The notes under the pieces are model-generated. The model did not search any database. It was given only the letters and a program-made list of their open reading frames with translations, and was not told where the DNA came from. DNA of 51,026 bases from Desulfobacterales bacterium (GTDB lineage Bacteria > Desulfobacterota > Desulfobacteria > Desulfobacterales > Desulfosalsimonadaceae). Positions 17,646-25,913 of this stretch are shown here, piece by piece (the stretch's first letter is position 1; the number at the start of each line of letters is the position of its first letter). The position numbers and the translations under genes are program-made. Location of the stretch: the NCBI GenBank assembly GCA_018335195.1, contig JAGXKN010000024.1:1-51026 (forward strand), given 5' to 3'.

Positions 17646-19193
17646 CTACACGGTGGATTCGGATTTCCACAAAATTTTGTAAAGATCATGCCGCCGGCTC
17701 TGCAGATTGCGCACACTGCCCTGCTGGCGCAGTTCCTTGAGCAGGTCCAGGTCCAGGTCCACCATCAGGGTCATTTCCGTGTTGGGTGTGGCCTCGGCGG
17801 CAATGGCGTCGTGCGGGAAGGCAAAATCCGACGGCGTGAACACCGCGGCCTGTGAATACTGGATATCCATGTTTTCCACCCGCGGCAGGTTGCCCACTGA
17901 TCCGGATATCGCCACGTAGCATTCGTTTTCAATGGCCCGGGACTGGGCGCATCTTCTTACGCGCAGATAGGCGTTCTTGGTATCGGTCCAGTACGGCACC
18001 AGCAGGATGTTCATTCCCTTGTCCACCAGGTACCGCGAGAGTTCGGGAAATTCCACATCGTAACAAATCAAAATCCCGATGTTGCCGATGTCCGTGTTGA
18101 ATATCTTCAGATCATTTCCGCCGCGCAGGCCCCAGTACAGGGACTCATCCGAGGTGATGTGAAGCTTGTACTGTGCATCCCAGGTGCCGTCCCTGCGGCA
18201 CAGATAGGATACGTTATACAGGTGGTCTCCGCTGTATTCCGGCACGCTGCCGGCCACGATGTTGATGTTGTAGGCCAGGGCCATCTGGAGAAAGGATTCC
18301 CGGAGCGGCTCGGTGTACTCTGCCAGCGAGCGCATTGATTCGGCCGGGTTTTCCTGGTTGAAGTTGGCCAGCAGGGGGGCGTTTAACAGTTCCGGAAACA
18401 GGATCAAATCCGAGTTGTACCCGGCCACGGCATCCACGAAAAATTCAGCCTGGTGAATGAAATCGTCAAACGAGGCAAACGGGCGCATCTGCCACTGGAC
18501 CACGCCCACGCGCGGATAGGCTTTTCTGCCGCCGAAAAGCTTGCGCTTTTTTTCATAGTAAATGTTGTTCCATTCCATGAGAATCCCGTAAGCGTTCGAC
18601 TGACTGTCTTCCGGGATATAGTCCTTGAGAATCTTCTTGATGTGAAAATCATTGGCCAGCTGAAAGGAGAGCACCGGATCGTAGATCTCGTTGTCCTTGA
18701 CCTTCTGGATGTACTGCTGGGGGGTGAGCTCTTCATGATGTTCGCTGTACCCGGGAATCCGGCCGCCGAAAATAATGCCCCTGAGGTTGAGTTCCTCGCA
18801 CAGCTCCTTTCTGGCGTCGTATAGGCGCCTGCCCAGGCGGAGACCGCGATACTCCGGATGGACGAAAATATCAATGCCGTAGAGGACATCGCCGTCCGGG
18901 TCGTGCTTGTTTAATCGGCCATCGCTCACCACGTCGTCATAGGAGTGCTTTTCTTCATACATATCTGCATTGACAATGATGCTTAAGGCCGCGGCAATAA
19001 CCTTGCCCTTGTCCTCGATGCAGATCTGGCCTTCCGGGAAACGGTGGATCAGAGTGTGAAATTCGCTGCGGTCCCAGGCACCCATCTGGTCGGGATATAC
19101 CAGGTCCATGATCTCCTTGACGTCCGGGTAATCGTCGGTGGCCAGGTTCCGCACCTGAAGTTTGTGCTCGGATTCCTGGTTTGTTGTATCCAT
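17646..19193 (-). CDS. GNAT acetyltransferase fused to carbon-nitrogen hydrolase (nitrilase family)
   Basis: Two-domain cytoplasmic protein of 515 residues. The N-terminal part (about 15-215) is a GNAT fold with the acyl-CoA loop VHPEYRGLRLGRRLY. The C-terminal part (about 225-500) is a CN-hydrolase with the Glu-Lys-Cys triad: Glu in LFPELLNAP, Lys in AQYKLHIT, Cys in ILICYDVEFPE. The combination suggests an amidase working with acetyl transfer on the same or related substrates, but the substrate is unknown. The frame is open to 19283; ATG 19193 has AAAGGA directly upstream and starts a plausible N-terminus. Promoter-like boxes lie in the 106-base gap shared with the divergent small membrane protein. 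Confidence 0.88.
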   Translation of the reverse strand: MDTTNQESEHKLQVRNLATDDYPDVKEIMDLVYPDQMGAWDRSEFHTLIHRFPEGQICIEDKGKVIAAALSIIVNADMYEEKHSYDDVVSDGRLNKHDPDGDVLYGIDIFVHPEYRGLRLGRRLYDARKELCEELNLRGIIFGGRIPGYSEHHEELTPQQYIQKVKDNEIYDPVLSFQLANDFHIKKILKDYIPEDSQSNAYGILMEWNNIYYEKKRKLFGGRKAYPRVGVVQWQMRPFASFDDFIHQAEFFVDAVAGYNSDLILFPELLNAPLLANFNQENPAESMRSLAEYTEPLRESFLQMALAYNINIVAGSVPEYSGDHLYNVSYLCRRDGTWDAQYKLHITSDESLYWGLRGGNDLKIFNTDIGNIGILICYDVEFPELSRYLVDKGMNILLVPYWTDTKNAYLRVRRCAQSRAIENECYVAISGSVGNLPRVENMDIQYSQAAVFTPSDFAFPHDAIAAEATPNTEMTLMVDLDLDLLKELRQQGSVRNLQSRRHDLYKILWKSESTV

Positions 19194-19235
19194 AATTCCT
19201 TTCTGTTTTGTTTGCGGGATGAATTTGTGTGTATA

Positions 19236-19264
19236 TTGACACAGCCTGAGAATACGGATATAGA
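19236..19264 (+). promoter_or_regulatory. Sigma-70 promoter for the small membrane protein
   Basis: TTGACA (19236-19241) and TATAGA (19259-19264) are separated by exactly 17 bases. The predicted start near 19271 leaves a leader of about 29 bases to ATG 19300. Confidence 0.65.
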
Positions 19265-19277
19265 CAGGAGACGACAA
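19249..19277 (-). promoter_or_regulatory. Candidate sigma-70 promoter for the GNAT-nitrilase gene
   Basis: On the minus strand TTGTCG (19277-19272) and TATTCT (19254-19249) are 17 bases apart. The site overlaps the plus-strand promoter almost completely, so the two divergent genes probably compete for or share control. Confidence 0.4.
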
Positions 19278-19299
19278 CTCCATTAAACATGAATTCGTT

Positions 19300-19563
19300 A
19301 TGAATTGGAAGGCTATTTTGGACCGAAAACCGTATTCAAGTCAAGATTTGCTGCAACTGATCTGGGGTGCGGCCCTGGCAATCATGGGCCTGGCCTTTTT
19401 TTTCCGGGTTTCGACCGTCATGGAGCGGATTGCCGAGATGGAATATCCCGCCTCGGTTGAGATTTTTCTGCGCATCGGATTTTACTTGATCGCCGTGATT
19501 CTGCTCGGCGGCGGGATCAAGAAAATATACCGTTTCCTTGAGATCACAAAAAACAGGGAATAA
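19300..19563 (+). CDS. Small two-helix membrane protein, unknown function
   Basis: An 87-residue product with two hydrophobic helices at about residues 19-38 (LIWGAALAIMGLAFFFRV) and 52-71 (FLRIGFYLIAVILLGGGIKK). The ends are charged and probably cytoplasmic. It is not recognisable as a known family. It has its own good promoter and lies divergent from the GNAT-nitrilase gene and 50 bases upstream of the GAF-GspE ATPase. No strong ribosome site precedes the ATG. A role as membrane partner of the downstream ATPase is possible but unsupported. Confidence 0.65.
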   Translation: MNWKAILDRKPYSSQDLLQLIWGAALAIMGLAFFFRVSTVMERIAEMEYPASVEIFLRIGFYLIAVILLGGGIKKIYRFLEITKNRE

Positions 19564-19581
19564 AACGGCATCTCCCTGTTT
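19551..19581. terminator. Hairpin over the stop codon of the small membrane protein
   Basis: AAACAGGGA and TCCCTGTTT form a nine-base stem that encloses the TAA stop codon. Only a short T/A-rich tail follows on the plus strand, so it may attenuate transcription into the GspE-type gene and not end it fully. Confidence 0.4.
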
Positions 19582-19613
19582 ATATGAAAGCCGGCAAATA
19601 CAGGTGAAGTTTT

Positions 19614-21938
19614 ATGACCGAATCGGATTCACTTTATTCCCGCACGACAAGCTCGGATGACACCCGGGGCACCATTGACCATCTCCAGTCAGAAGTCGCC
19701 TATCGTACCCGTTTGCAGGAAATTACCAATGCCATATATGCCGCCGCCAACCTTGATGAGATCCTGATTGATATTAAAGATCAGATCGTGGACCTGGTCG
19801 GGGGCCAGCGCATCACCATATATTACGTGGACGGGGTCAGGCGGGAACTGGTCTCCCGGTTCAAGTCCGGAGACGAAGTATCCGAAATCCGGCTGCCGAT
19901 CAACAACAGCAGCATTGCCGGCTACTGTGCCGCCAATCAGAAGATTCTCAACATCCGGGATGTTTATGACACCAATGAGCTTTTTGACATTGATCCGGCC
20001 CTGAGCTTTGACAGCACCTGGGACAGCAAAACCGGGTTCCAGACAAAGCAGGTGCTGATTGCCCCCATTGTGTTCAAATCGTTTATGCTCGGTGCCCTTC
20101 AGTTGATGAACCGAAACGGAGGCGGCCGGTTTACCGAACAGGAAGAGGAAAACATCTCCGAGCTGGCCAAGATCATGGGCATTGCCCTGTATAAGCAGAA
20201 AAAGATGGAGGCCAGCAAAAAGAGCAAGTTTGATTACCTGCTGGAAAACCACATCATGACCCGCAAGGAGCTTGACAATGCGGTCTCCGAGGCCCGGGAG
20301 AAAGACAGGTCCATCGAGACCCACCTGATCGAGCATCTGAAAATCCCCAAAAAGGAGATACTTGAAGCGCTGAGCCGCTACTATGATATCCCTTACATTG
20401 AATACCGCAATGACCTGCCCATTCCCGGGGAACTGCTCAGAGGACTGAACGTTCCGTTCATGAAGAAAAATGTGTGGGTGCCGATCCGCTTGGAAAACGG
20501 CAACGTGCTCATTGCAATCGACAACCCGGATGACCTGAAGCGCCTGGATGAGATCCGGAGCCTTTTTCCCGGCAGAAAGGTCAAGCTCGCCATTGCGATG
20601 AAAAACGACATCCTGGAGATTATCAAGCATTTTACCCAGGAAAAAGCCCAGCAATCCTCCATTGACGACATCCTCTCCCAGCTCCAGGATAATGACCTGG
20701 AACTCGAGGAGGAAGCCGCATCCGTGGACGAGGAAAGCGGGGCGGTGGTCCGGCTGGTCAACAAGATCATCCTGGATGCCCAGGCGCGCGGAGCATCCGA
20801 TATTCACCTGGAGCCCTATCCGGGGCGGCAGAACACGCAGGTCCGCATCCGTGTCGACGGGGCCTGTTCAGCTTACCAGACCATTCCTTACAGCTATAAA
20901 AATGCGGTGGTCGCCCGGATCAAGATCATGGCGGATCTGGATATTGCAGAAAAGCGAAAACCCCAGGATGGCAAGATCCGGTTTAAGAAGTTCGGGGGAA
21001 AGGACATCGAGCTTCGCGTGGCCACCGTGCCCACCCAGGGCGGGCTCGAAGACGTGGTCCTGCGGCTTCTGGCCGCGGGCGAGCCGCTGCCGCTGGACCG
21101 CATGGGTTTTTCCAGGCGGAATTACGAGGCTTTTGTCAATTCCGTAAGCACTCCCTACGGCATGATCCTGGTTTGCGGTCCCACCGGTTCGGGCAAGACC
21201 ACGACCCTGCATTCGGCGCTACGTTATATTAATGACATCGAGCGCAAAATCTGGACCGCCGAGGATCCGGTGGAAATCACCCAGAAAGGACTGCGGCAGG
21301 TGCAGGTCAAACCGAAAATCGGCTATGACTTTGCCGCTGCCATGCGGGCCTTTCTGCGGGCGGACCCGGACGTGATCATGGTCGGCGAGATGCGGGATCA
21401 CGCAACCACCCAGATGGGCATCGAGGCCTCCCTGACCGGGCACCTGGTCTTTTCCACGCTGCATACCAACAGCGCGCCGGAAACCGTTACCCGGCTTCTG
21501 GACATGGGCATGGATCCGTTTAATTTTGCCGATGCCCTGCTTTGCATCGTGGCCCAGCGTCTGGTGCGGACCCTTTGCAGTGAATGCAAGCAGCCGTATC
21601 ATCCGGATCGCGGCGAATACGATCAACTGGTCCGGGAATACGGGCCGTCAGAATTTGAAAAGGATTTAAACATTCCGTACTCCGAAGATCTTCAGCTTTT
21701 TGTGCCCAAGGGGTGCCAGGTCTGCAACAATACCGGTTATCGGGGCCGGATGGGAATTCATGAACTTCTTCTGGCTTCTGACGAGATCAAGCAGTTGATC
21801 CAGAACCGCGCCATGATGAGCCAGATCCGTGACAAGGCAGTGTACGAGGGCATGACAACGCTCAAGCAGGACGGCATTTCCAAGGTTTTTGCCGGACACT
21901 GTGACCTGTTGGAAGTCCGGAAGGTCTGCATCCGGTAA
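19614..21938 (+). CDS. GspE/PilB-type secretion ATPase with N-terminal GAF domain
   Basis: Hexameric ATPase of the type II secretion/type IV pilus assembly family, 774 residues. Residues about 35-195 form a GAF domain (from ITNAIYAAANLDEILIDIKD to ENISELAKIMGIALY), unusual for this family. A GspE_N/MshEN domain (about 205-345, DIPYIEYRNDLPIPGELLR) follows. The motor (about 370-770) has the Asp box, Walker A CGPTGSGKTTTLHS, Walker B ADPDVIMVGEMRD, the His box LVFSTLHTNSAPE and a zinc-binding tetracysteine loop (CSEC and CQVCNNTGYRGR). No pilin, PilC or secretin genes are nearby, so it is an orphan here. The GAF domain may let a small molecule gate the motor (inference). Confidence 0.88.
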   Translation: MTESDSLYSRTTSSDDTRGTIDHLQSEVAYRTRLQEITNAIYAAANLDEILIDIKDQIVDLVGGQRITIYYVDGVRRELVSRFKSGDEVSEIRLPINNSSIAGYCAANQKILNIRDVYDTNELFDIDPALSFDSTWDSKTGFQTKQVLIAPIVFKSFMLGALQLMNRNGGGRFTEQEEENISELAKIMGIALYKQKKMEASKKSKFDYLLENHIMTRKELDNAVSEAREKDRSIETHLIEHLKIPKKEILEALSRYYDIPYIEYRNDLPIPGELLRGLNVPFMKKNVWVPIRLENGNVLIAIDNPDDLKRLDEIRSLFPGRKVKLAIAMKNDILEIIKHFTQEKAQQSSIDDILSQLQDNDLELEEEAASVDEESGAVVRLVNKIILDAQARGASDIHLEPYPGRQNTQVRIRVDGACSAYQTIPYSYKNAVVARIKIMADLDIAEKRKPQDGKIRFKKFGGKDIELRVATVPTQGGLEDVVLRLLAAGEPLPLDRMGFSRRNYEAFVNSVSTPYGMILVCGPTGSGKTTTLHSALRYINDIERKIWTAEDPVEITQKGLRQVQVKPKIGYDFAAAMRAFLRADPDVIMVGEMRDHATTQMGIEASLTGHLVFSTLHTNSAPETVTRLLDMGMDPFNFADALLCIVAQRLVRTLCSECKQPYHPDRGEYDQLVREYGPSEFEKDLNIPYSEDLQLFVPKGCQVCNNTGYRGRMGIHELLLASDEIKQLIQNRAMMSQIRDKAVYEGMTTLKQDGISKVFAGHCDLLEVRKVCIR

Positions 21939-22026
21939 GGGAATACGTTTCACGGAACAGAAAAGAAGCGGGCTTTAAATTGGGCTCGGAAGCATCGGAA
22001 ACGCATTCTATTGGTAATGTAAAAAA

Positions 22027-22036
22027 TTAACGTTAA
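22027..22036. promoter_or_regulatory. TTAACGTTAA palindrome upstream of the methylmalonyl-CoA promoter
   Basis: A perfect ten-base palindrome (TTAACGTTAA) with a partial repeat GGTTAA just after it, 25 bases before the -35 box. Possible upstream regulator site; AT-rich context makes chance occurrence possible. Confidence 0.35.
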
Positions 22037-22060
22037 GGTTAATTCACTTTGCGATTATAC

Positions 22061-22090
22061 TTGACAGTGGCAACCGGCGAATATTATAAA
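22061..22090 (+). promoter_or_regulatory. Sigma-70 promoter of the methylmalonyl-CoA pathway cluster
   Basis: A perfect TTGACA (22061-22066) is followed after 18 bases by TATAAA (22085-22090), or after 17 by TTATAA. It lies 93 bases before the epimerase ATG in a 245-base gap and has no competing gene. It is the best promoter match seen in the window and probably drives mce and the downstream pathway genes. Confidence 0.75.
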
Positions 22091-22100
22091 ATTTGAAAAA

Positions 22101-22115
22101 GTAAGTAACACTTAC
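22101..22115. promoter_or_regulatory. Operator-like palindrome GTAAGT-AAC-ACTTAC
   Basis: Perfect six-base arms GTAAGT and ACTTAC separated by AAC. The site begins 10 bases after the -10 box and so covers the initially transcribed bases, the classical place for a repressor of TetR or GntR type. No regulator gene lies beside it, so the protein that binds is unknown. Confidence 0.6.
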
Positions 22116-22183
22116 ATACATAACCGGAGACAGAGAAACCGCCTGAATTCACAGTCGGATTCATAATTTGCGAGGTATGGAAA

Positions 22184-22585
22184 ATGAAGGTGCTTCATAT
22201 TGATCACATCGGCGTTGCAGTCAACAGTAATGCCGAGGCCGGGTCTTTCTGGTCAGATGTTCTGGGCCTGCCCTATGAAGGCGAGGAAACCGTGGAATCA
22301 CAGAAGGTCAAAACCGCCTTTTTCCCGGTTGACAAAAGCGAGGTGGAACTGCTGGAATCCACTGACGAGCAGGGCCCGGTTTCAAAATTCATTGAAAAAA
22401 AGGGTCAGGGCGTGCACCATATCGCCTTCAGGGTCGATGACATCGAGGCCGCTCTGGCAGAGCTCAAGGAAAAGGGGATTGACCTGATTGACGAAAAGCC
22501 CCGGCCCGGTGCAGGCGGTACGAAAATCGCCTTTATCCATCCCAGGGCCACCGGCGGCGTGCTCGTGGAGCTCTGCGAACGGTAA
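22184..22585 (+). CDS. mce: Methylmalonyl-CoA epimerase
   Basis: Vicinal-oxygen-chelate metalloenzyme that interconverts the R and S forms of methylmalonyl-CoA, linking carboxylation of propionyl-CoA to the mutase. The 133-residue protein has two VOC repeats. Metal ligands are visible as His in LHIDHIGVAV, His in GQGVHHIAFRVDDI and Glu in GGVLVELCER at the C-terminus; KPRPGAGGTKIAFIHP is the typical late motif. GAGG lies eight bases before the ATG. First gene of the pathway cluster; the mutase follows 207 bases later after a hairpin repeat. Confidence 0.95.
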   Translation: MKVLHIDHIGVAVNSNAEAGSFWSDVLGLPYEGEETVESQKVKTAFFPVDKSEVELLESTDEQGPVSKFIEKKGQGVHHIAFRVDDIEAALAELKEKGIDLIDEKPRPGAGGTKIAFIHPRATGGVLVELCER

Positions 22586-22590
22586 GTTTG

Positions 22591-22715
22591 GAAAATTCGA
22601 AATCCGAAGCAATACATAAAAACCGAACTATCAAATGACAGAAACAATGAAATGATGATCGTTTGGTTTTGGTGATCGTGCCTCTCGAATTTCGGATTTC
22701 GACATTCGGATTTTG
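22591..22715. repeat. ATTCGAAATCCGAA-type hairpin repeat, copy 1
   Basis: The left end AATTCGAAATCCGAAGC is mirrored at the right end by TCGAATTTCGGATTTCG, giving a palindrome of about 120 bases in the mce-mutase gap. Internal segments (CAGAAACAATGAA, GTTTTGGTGAT) recur in the copy at 31150-31297, so this is a dispersed family. It lies inside a cotranscribed cluster and would fold in the mRNA. Confidence 0.8.
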
Positions 22716-22792
22716 GCTGACCCCCGAGTTTCAGTCAGTCATGAAATAAGATTTTGTGCTTCAACTGAAATTACAGGACAAGGAACCCCGAT

Positions 22793-24922
22793 ATGGCTGA
22801 GCATCCCGAAAAACCCAGATGGATCGACCTTGCCAGAAAGGAACTCAAGGACAAGCCCGTTGAGTCCCTGGAAAAGCAAACCCCGGAAGGCATTACCACC
22901 CATCCCCTGTATACCGCCGAGAATCTCGAGGGAATTGATTTCGTCAATTCCCTGCCCGGGATTTCCCCGTTTGTCCGCGGGCCCCGGGCCACCATGTACA
23001 CGGTGCGGCCATGGACCATCCGGCAGTATGCCGGTTTTTCAACGGCACGGGAGTCCAACGAATTTTACAAACGCAACCTGGCCGCCGGCCAGAAGGGCCT
23101 TTCCGTGGCCTTTGACCTTGCCACCCACCGGGGCTATGACTCGGATCATCCCCGGGTGATCGGGGATGTGGGCAAGGCCGGGGTGCCCGTGGACACCGTG
23201 GAGGATATGAAGATCCTGTTTGATGAAATCCCGCTGGACAAGATGACCGTGTCCATGACCATGAACGGCGCGGTGCTGCCGGTGATGGCCGCCTACATCG
23301 TGGCCGCGGAAGAACAGGGCGTGGATCAGGAAAAGCTTGCCGGCACGATCCAGAACGATATTTTAAAGGAATACCTGACCCGCAACACTTATATTTATCC
23401 GCCGGATCCGTCCATGCGGATCGTATCCGATATTATCGGCTACTGCTCAAAGCACATGCCCAAGTTCAACACGGTGAGCATTTCCGGTTACCATATGATG
23501 GAGGCCGGGGCCGATTCCGTGCTCCAGACCGCATTCACCCTGGCAGACGGACTGGAATATGTGCGCGCGGCCTTGAATGCCGGGCTCGAGATTGACGCCT
23601 TTGCCCCGCGCCTGTCGTTTTTCTTCGGCGTGGGCATGAATTTTTTCATGGAAATCGCTATGCTGCGGGCGGCCCGCTACCTGTGGGCGGACCTGATGGA
23701 CCAGTTCAACCCCCAGGACCCGCGATCCAAGATGCTGCGCACGCACGTGCAGACCTCCGGGTGGAGCCTGACCCAGCAGGATCCCTACAACAACATCATC
23801 CGGACCACTCTGGAGTGCCTGGCTGCGGTACTGGGCGGCACCCAGTCGCTGCATACCAACGCCTTTGACGAGGCAGTGAGCCTGCCCACGGACGTCTCGG
23901 CCCGGATCGCCAGAAACACCCAGCTCATCGTCCAGGAAGAATCCCGGGTCACCAACACCGTCGATCCCCTGGGGGGCTCCTATTACGTGGAATGGCTCAC
24001 CGACCAGATTGTCAAGGAGGTGCGCAAGGTCATCAACGAGGTTGAGGAAATGGGCGGCATGGCCAAGGCCATTGTGGAGGGCATGCCCAAGATGCGCATC
24101 GAGGAGGCCGCCGCCCGGCGCCAGGCGCGCATCGACCAGGGAATCGATCCCGTCATCGGGGTCAACAAGTACCCGGTGGAAGAGGAAACCGAGGTTGACG
24201 TGCGTGAAATTTCCGATTCCGTACGGGACGAGCAGATCAACTGGGTCAACCGGATCCGTGAAGAACGCGATGACGCGGAAGTCCGCCGGTGCCTGGAAGC
24301 GCTCACCCAATGCGCGGAATCCGGCGGCAATCTGCTGGAGGCATGCATCAAGGCTATCCGGGCACGGGCCACGGTGGGCGATGTCACAGAAGCCATGGAA
24401 AAGGTATTCGGCCGCTACGTTGCCACGACCCAGTGCATTTCCGGGGTATACGCGGGCGAGTACCAGGATGACGAGATCATCAAAACTATCCGCAAGCGGG
24501 TGGACGATTTTGCGGAAAAGCACGGCCGGCGGCCCCGGATTCTGCTGACCAAGATGGGGCAGGACGGACACGACCGGGGCGTGAAGGTCGTGGCCACGGC
24601 GTACGCGGATCTCGGATTTGACGTGGATTTAAGTCCCATGTTCCAGACCCCGGCAGAGGCGGCCAAGATGGCCGTTGAAAACGATGTCCACGTGGTGGGG
24701 GTTTCCAGCCTGGCAGGGGCGCACAAAATCCTGGTGCCCCAGATGATCGAGGAGCTCAAAAAACAGGGCGGAGAGGATGTGCTGGTGGTGGTCGGCGGCA
24801 TCGTTCCGCCGGTGGATTATGATTTTCTCTATAATGCAGGCGTGGCAAAGGTGTTTGGCCCGGGCAGCATGGTGACGGATTCAGCCAACCAGGTGTTAAA
24901 CGCGCTTGAGCAAAATGCCTGA
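22793..24922 (+). CDS. Methylmalonyl-CoA mutase, single-chain with B12 domain
   Basis: Adenosylcobalamin-dependent enzyme converting (R)-methylmalonyl-CoA and succinyl-CoA. The catalytic TIM barrel (about 1-540) includes [49 protein letters not shown] and [21 protein letters not shown]. The C-terminal B12 domain (about 575-705) has the cobalt-binding DGHDRG, then [12 protein letters not shown] and VVVGGIVPP. At 709 residues it contains both modules in one chain and no small subunit gene is present. AAGGA precedes the ATG. It overlaps meaB by eight bases and follows mce. In this host it can work in either direction, for propionate oxidation or formation. Confidence 0.96.
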   Translation: MAEHPEKPRWIDLARKELKDKPVESLEKQTPEGITTHPLYTAENLEGIDFVNSLPGISPFVRGPRATMYTVRPWTIRQYAGFSTARESNEFYKRNLAAGQKGLSVAFDLATHRGYDSDHPRVIGDVGKAGVPVDTVEDMKILFDEIPLDKMTVSMTMNGAVLPVMAAYIVAAEEQGVDQEKLAGTIQNDILKEYLTRNTYIYPPDPSMRIVSDIIGYCSKHMPKFNTVSISGYHMMEAGADSVLQTAFTLADGLEYVRAALNAGLEIDAFAPRLSFFFGVGMNFFMEIAMLRAARYLWADLMDQFNPQDPRSKMLRTHVQTSGWSLTQQDPYNNIIRTTLECLAAVLGGTQSLHTNAFDEAVSLPTDVSARIARNTQLIVQEESRVTNTVDPLGGSYYVEWLTDQIVKEVRKVINEVEEMGGMAKAIVEGMPKMRIEEAAARRQARIDQGIDPVIGVNKYPVEEETEVDVREISDSVRDEQINWVNRIREERDDAEVRRCLEALTQCAESGGNLLEACIKAIRARATVGDVTEAMEKVFGRYVATTQCISGVYAGEYQDDEIIKTIRKRVDDFAEKHGRRPRILLTKMGQDGHDRGVKVVATAYADLGFDVDLSPMFQTPAEAAKMAVENDVHVVGVSSLAGAHKILVPQMIEELKKQGGEDVLVVVGGIVPPVDYDFLYNAGVAKVFGPGSMVTDSANQVLNALEQNA

Positions 24923-25913
24923 AGACGCCGCATATTATATTGAAGGGGTGCGCGCCGGAAACCGGAAGGCCATATCAAAGACCATCACCCTGATCGAAAG
25001 CGCTCTTTCCGGACACCAGGAACTGGTTTACACGGTGCTCGATAGTCTGCTGCCGTATACCGGAAACGCGGTTCGGCTCGGCATTACCGGGGTGCCCGGG
25101 GTCGGCAAAAGCACCTTTATTGAAACTCTCGGTATGCGGCTTATTGAAAAGGGCCACCGGGTTGCCATCCTGGCCGTGGACCCGAGCAGCGCCAAGAGCG
25201 GCGGCAGCATCCTGGGGGATAAAACCCGGATGGAAAAACTGGCGGCCCATGAGCAGGCCTTTGTCCGTCCGTCGCCCTCGGGCGGCGCGCTGGGCGGTGT
25301 TGCCAGAAAGACCCGGGAGACCATGACGGTGCTGGAAGCCGCGGACTATGACGTGGTCATGGTCGAGACAGTGGGCGTTGGCCAGTCCGAGTTTTCCGTG
25401 GCTTCCATGGTTGATTTTTTCCTGGTACTGCTGATTGCCGGGGCCGGAGACGAGCTCCAGGGCATCAAGCGCGGGATTATTGAACTGGCAGACGCCATGG
25501 CCGTAAACAAGGCCGACGGTGAAAACGCGGTCCGGGCGGAAAAAACCAGAAAAGATTATGAAAACGCGCTGCACCTCATGGCACCCAGGTCAGATGGCTG
25601 GCAGCCGCCGGTGCTTGCATGCAGCGCGCTGGAAATGACCGGAATTGATGAAATCTGGGACACCGTACTGGCGCATCGCCGCAAGATGGAGGCCTCAGGG
25701 GAGCTTTTCCGGAAACGAAGCCGACAGGCCCGCGACTGGTTTGATTTCCTGGTGGAAGAGGGTCTGAAAGAATGGTTTTACGGACTTTCAGAAGTGAAAT
25801 CGCTTCTGCCGGATCTGACCCGGCGCCTGGAACTGGGAGATACAACGGCCATGGCTGCCGCCAGGCAGCTGCTGGAGCTGGTCACGCACGAATATGAAAG
25901 GAAACAGACATGA
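24915..25913 (+). CDS. meaB: Methylmalonyl-CoA mutase-protecting GTPase MeaB (ArgK family)
   Basis: G3E-type GTPase chaperone that loads adenosylcobalamin into the mutase and protects it from inactivation. The 332-residue protein has Walker [10 protein letters not shown], the [19 protein letters not shown] segment typical of the family, the switch region [12 protein letters not shown] and the guanine-specificity motif [11 protein letters not shown] three codons upstream is possible, but ATG 24915 is preferred. It overlaps the mutase stop and is followed by the carboxyltransferase with an ATGA overlap. Confidence 0.95.
   Translation: MPEDAAYYIEGVRAGNRKAISKTITLIESALSGHQELVYTVLDSLLPYTGNAVRLGITGVPGVGKSTFIETLGMRLIEKGHRVAILAVDPSSAKSGGSILGDKTRMEKLAAHEQAFVRPSPSGGALGGVARKTRETMTVLEAADYDVVMVETVGVGQSEFSVASMVDFFLVLLIAGAGDELQGIKRGIIELADAMAVNKADGENAVRAEKTRKDYENALHLMAPRSDGWQPPVLACSALEMTGIDEIWDTVLAHRRKMEASGELFRKRSRQARDWFDFLVEEGLKEWFYGLSEVKSLLPDLTRRLELGDTTAMAAARQLLELVTHEYERKQT

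Noticed and set aside
23447-24571. Minus-strand open frame (374 codons) opposite methylmalonyl-CoA mutase
   Set aside because: Antisense shadow; no motif and no ribosome site.
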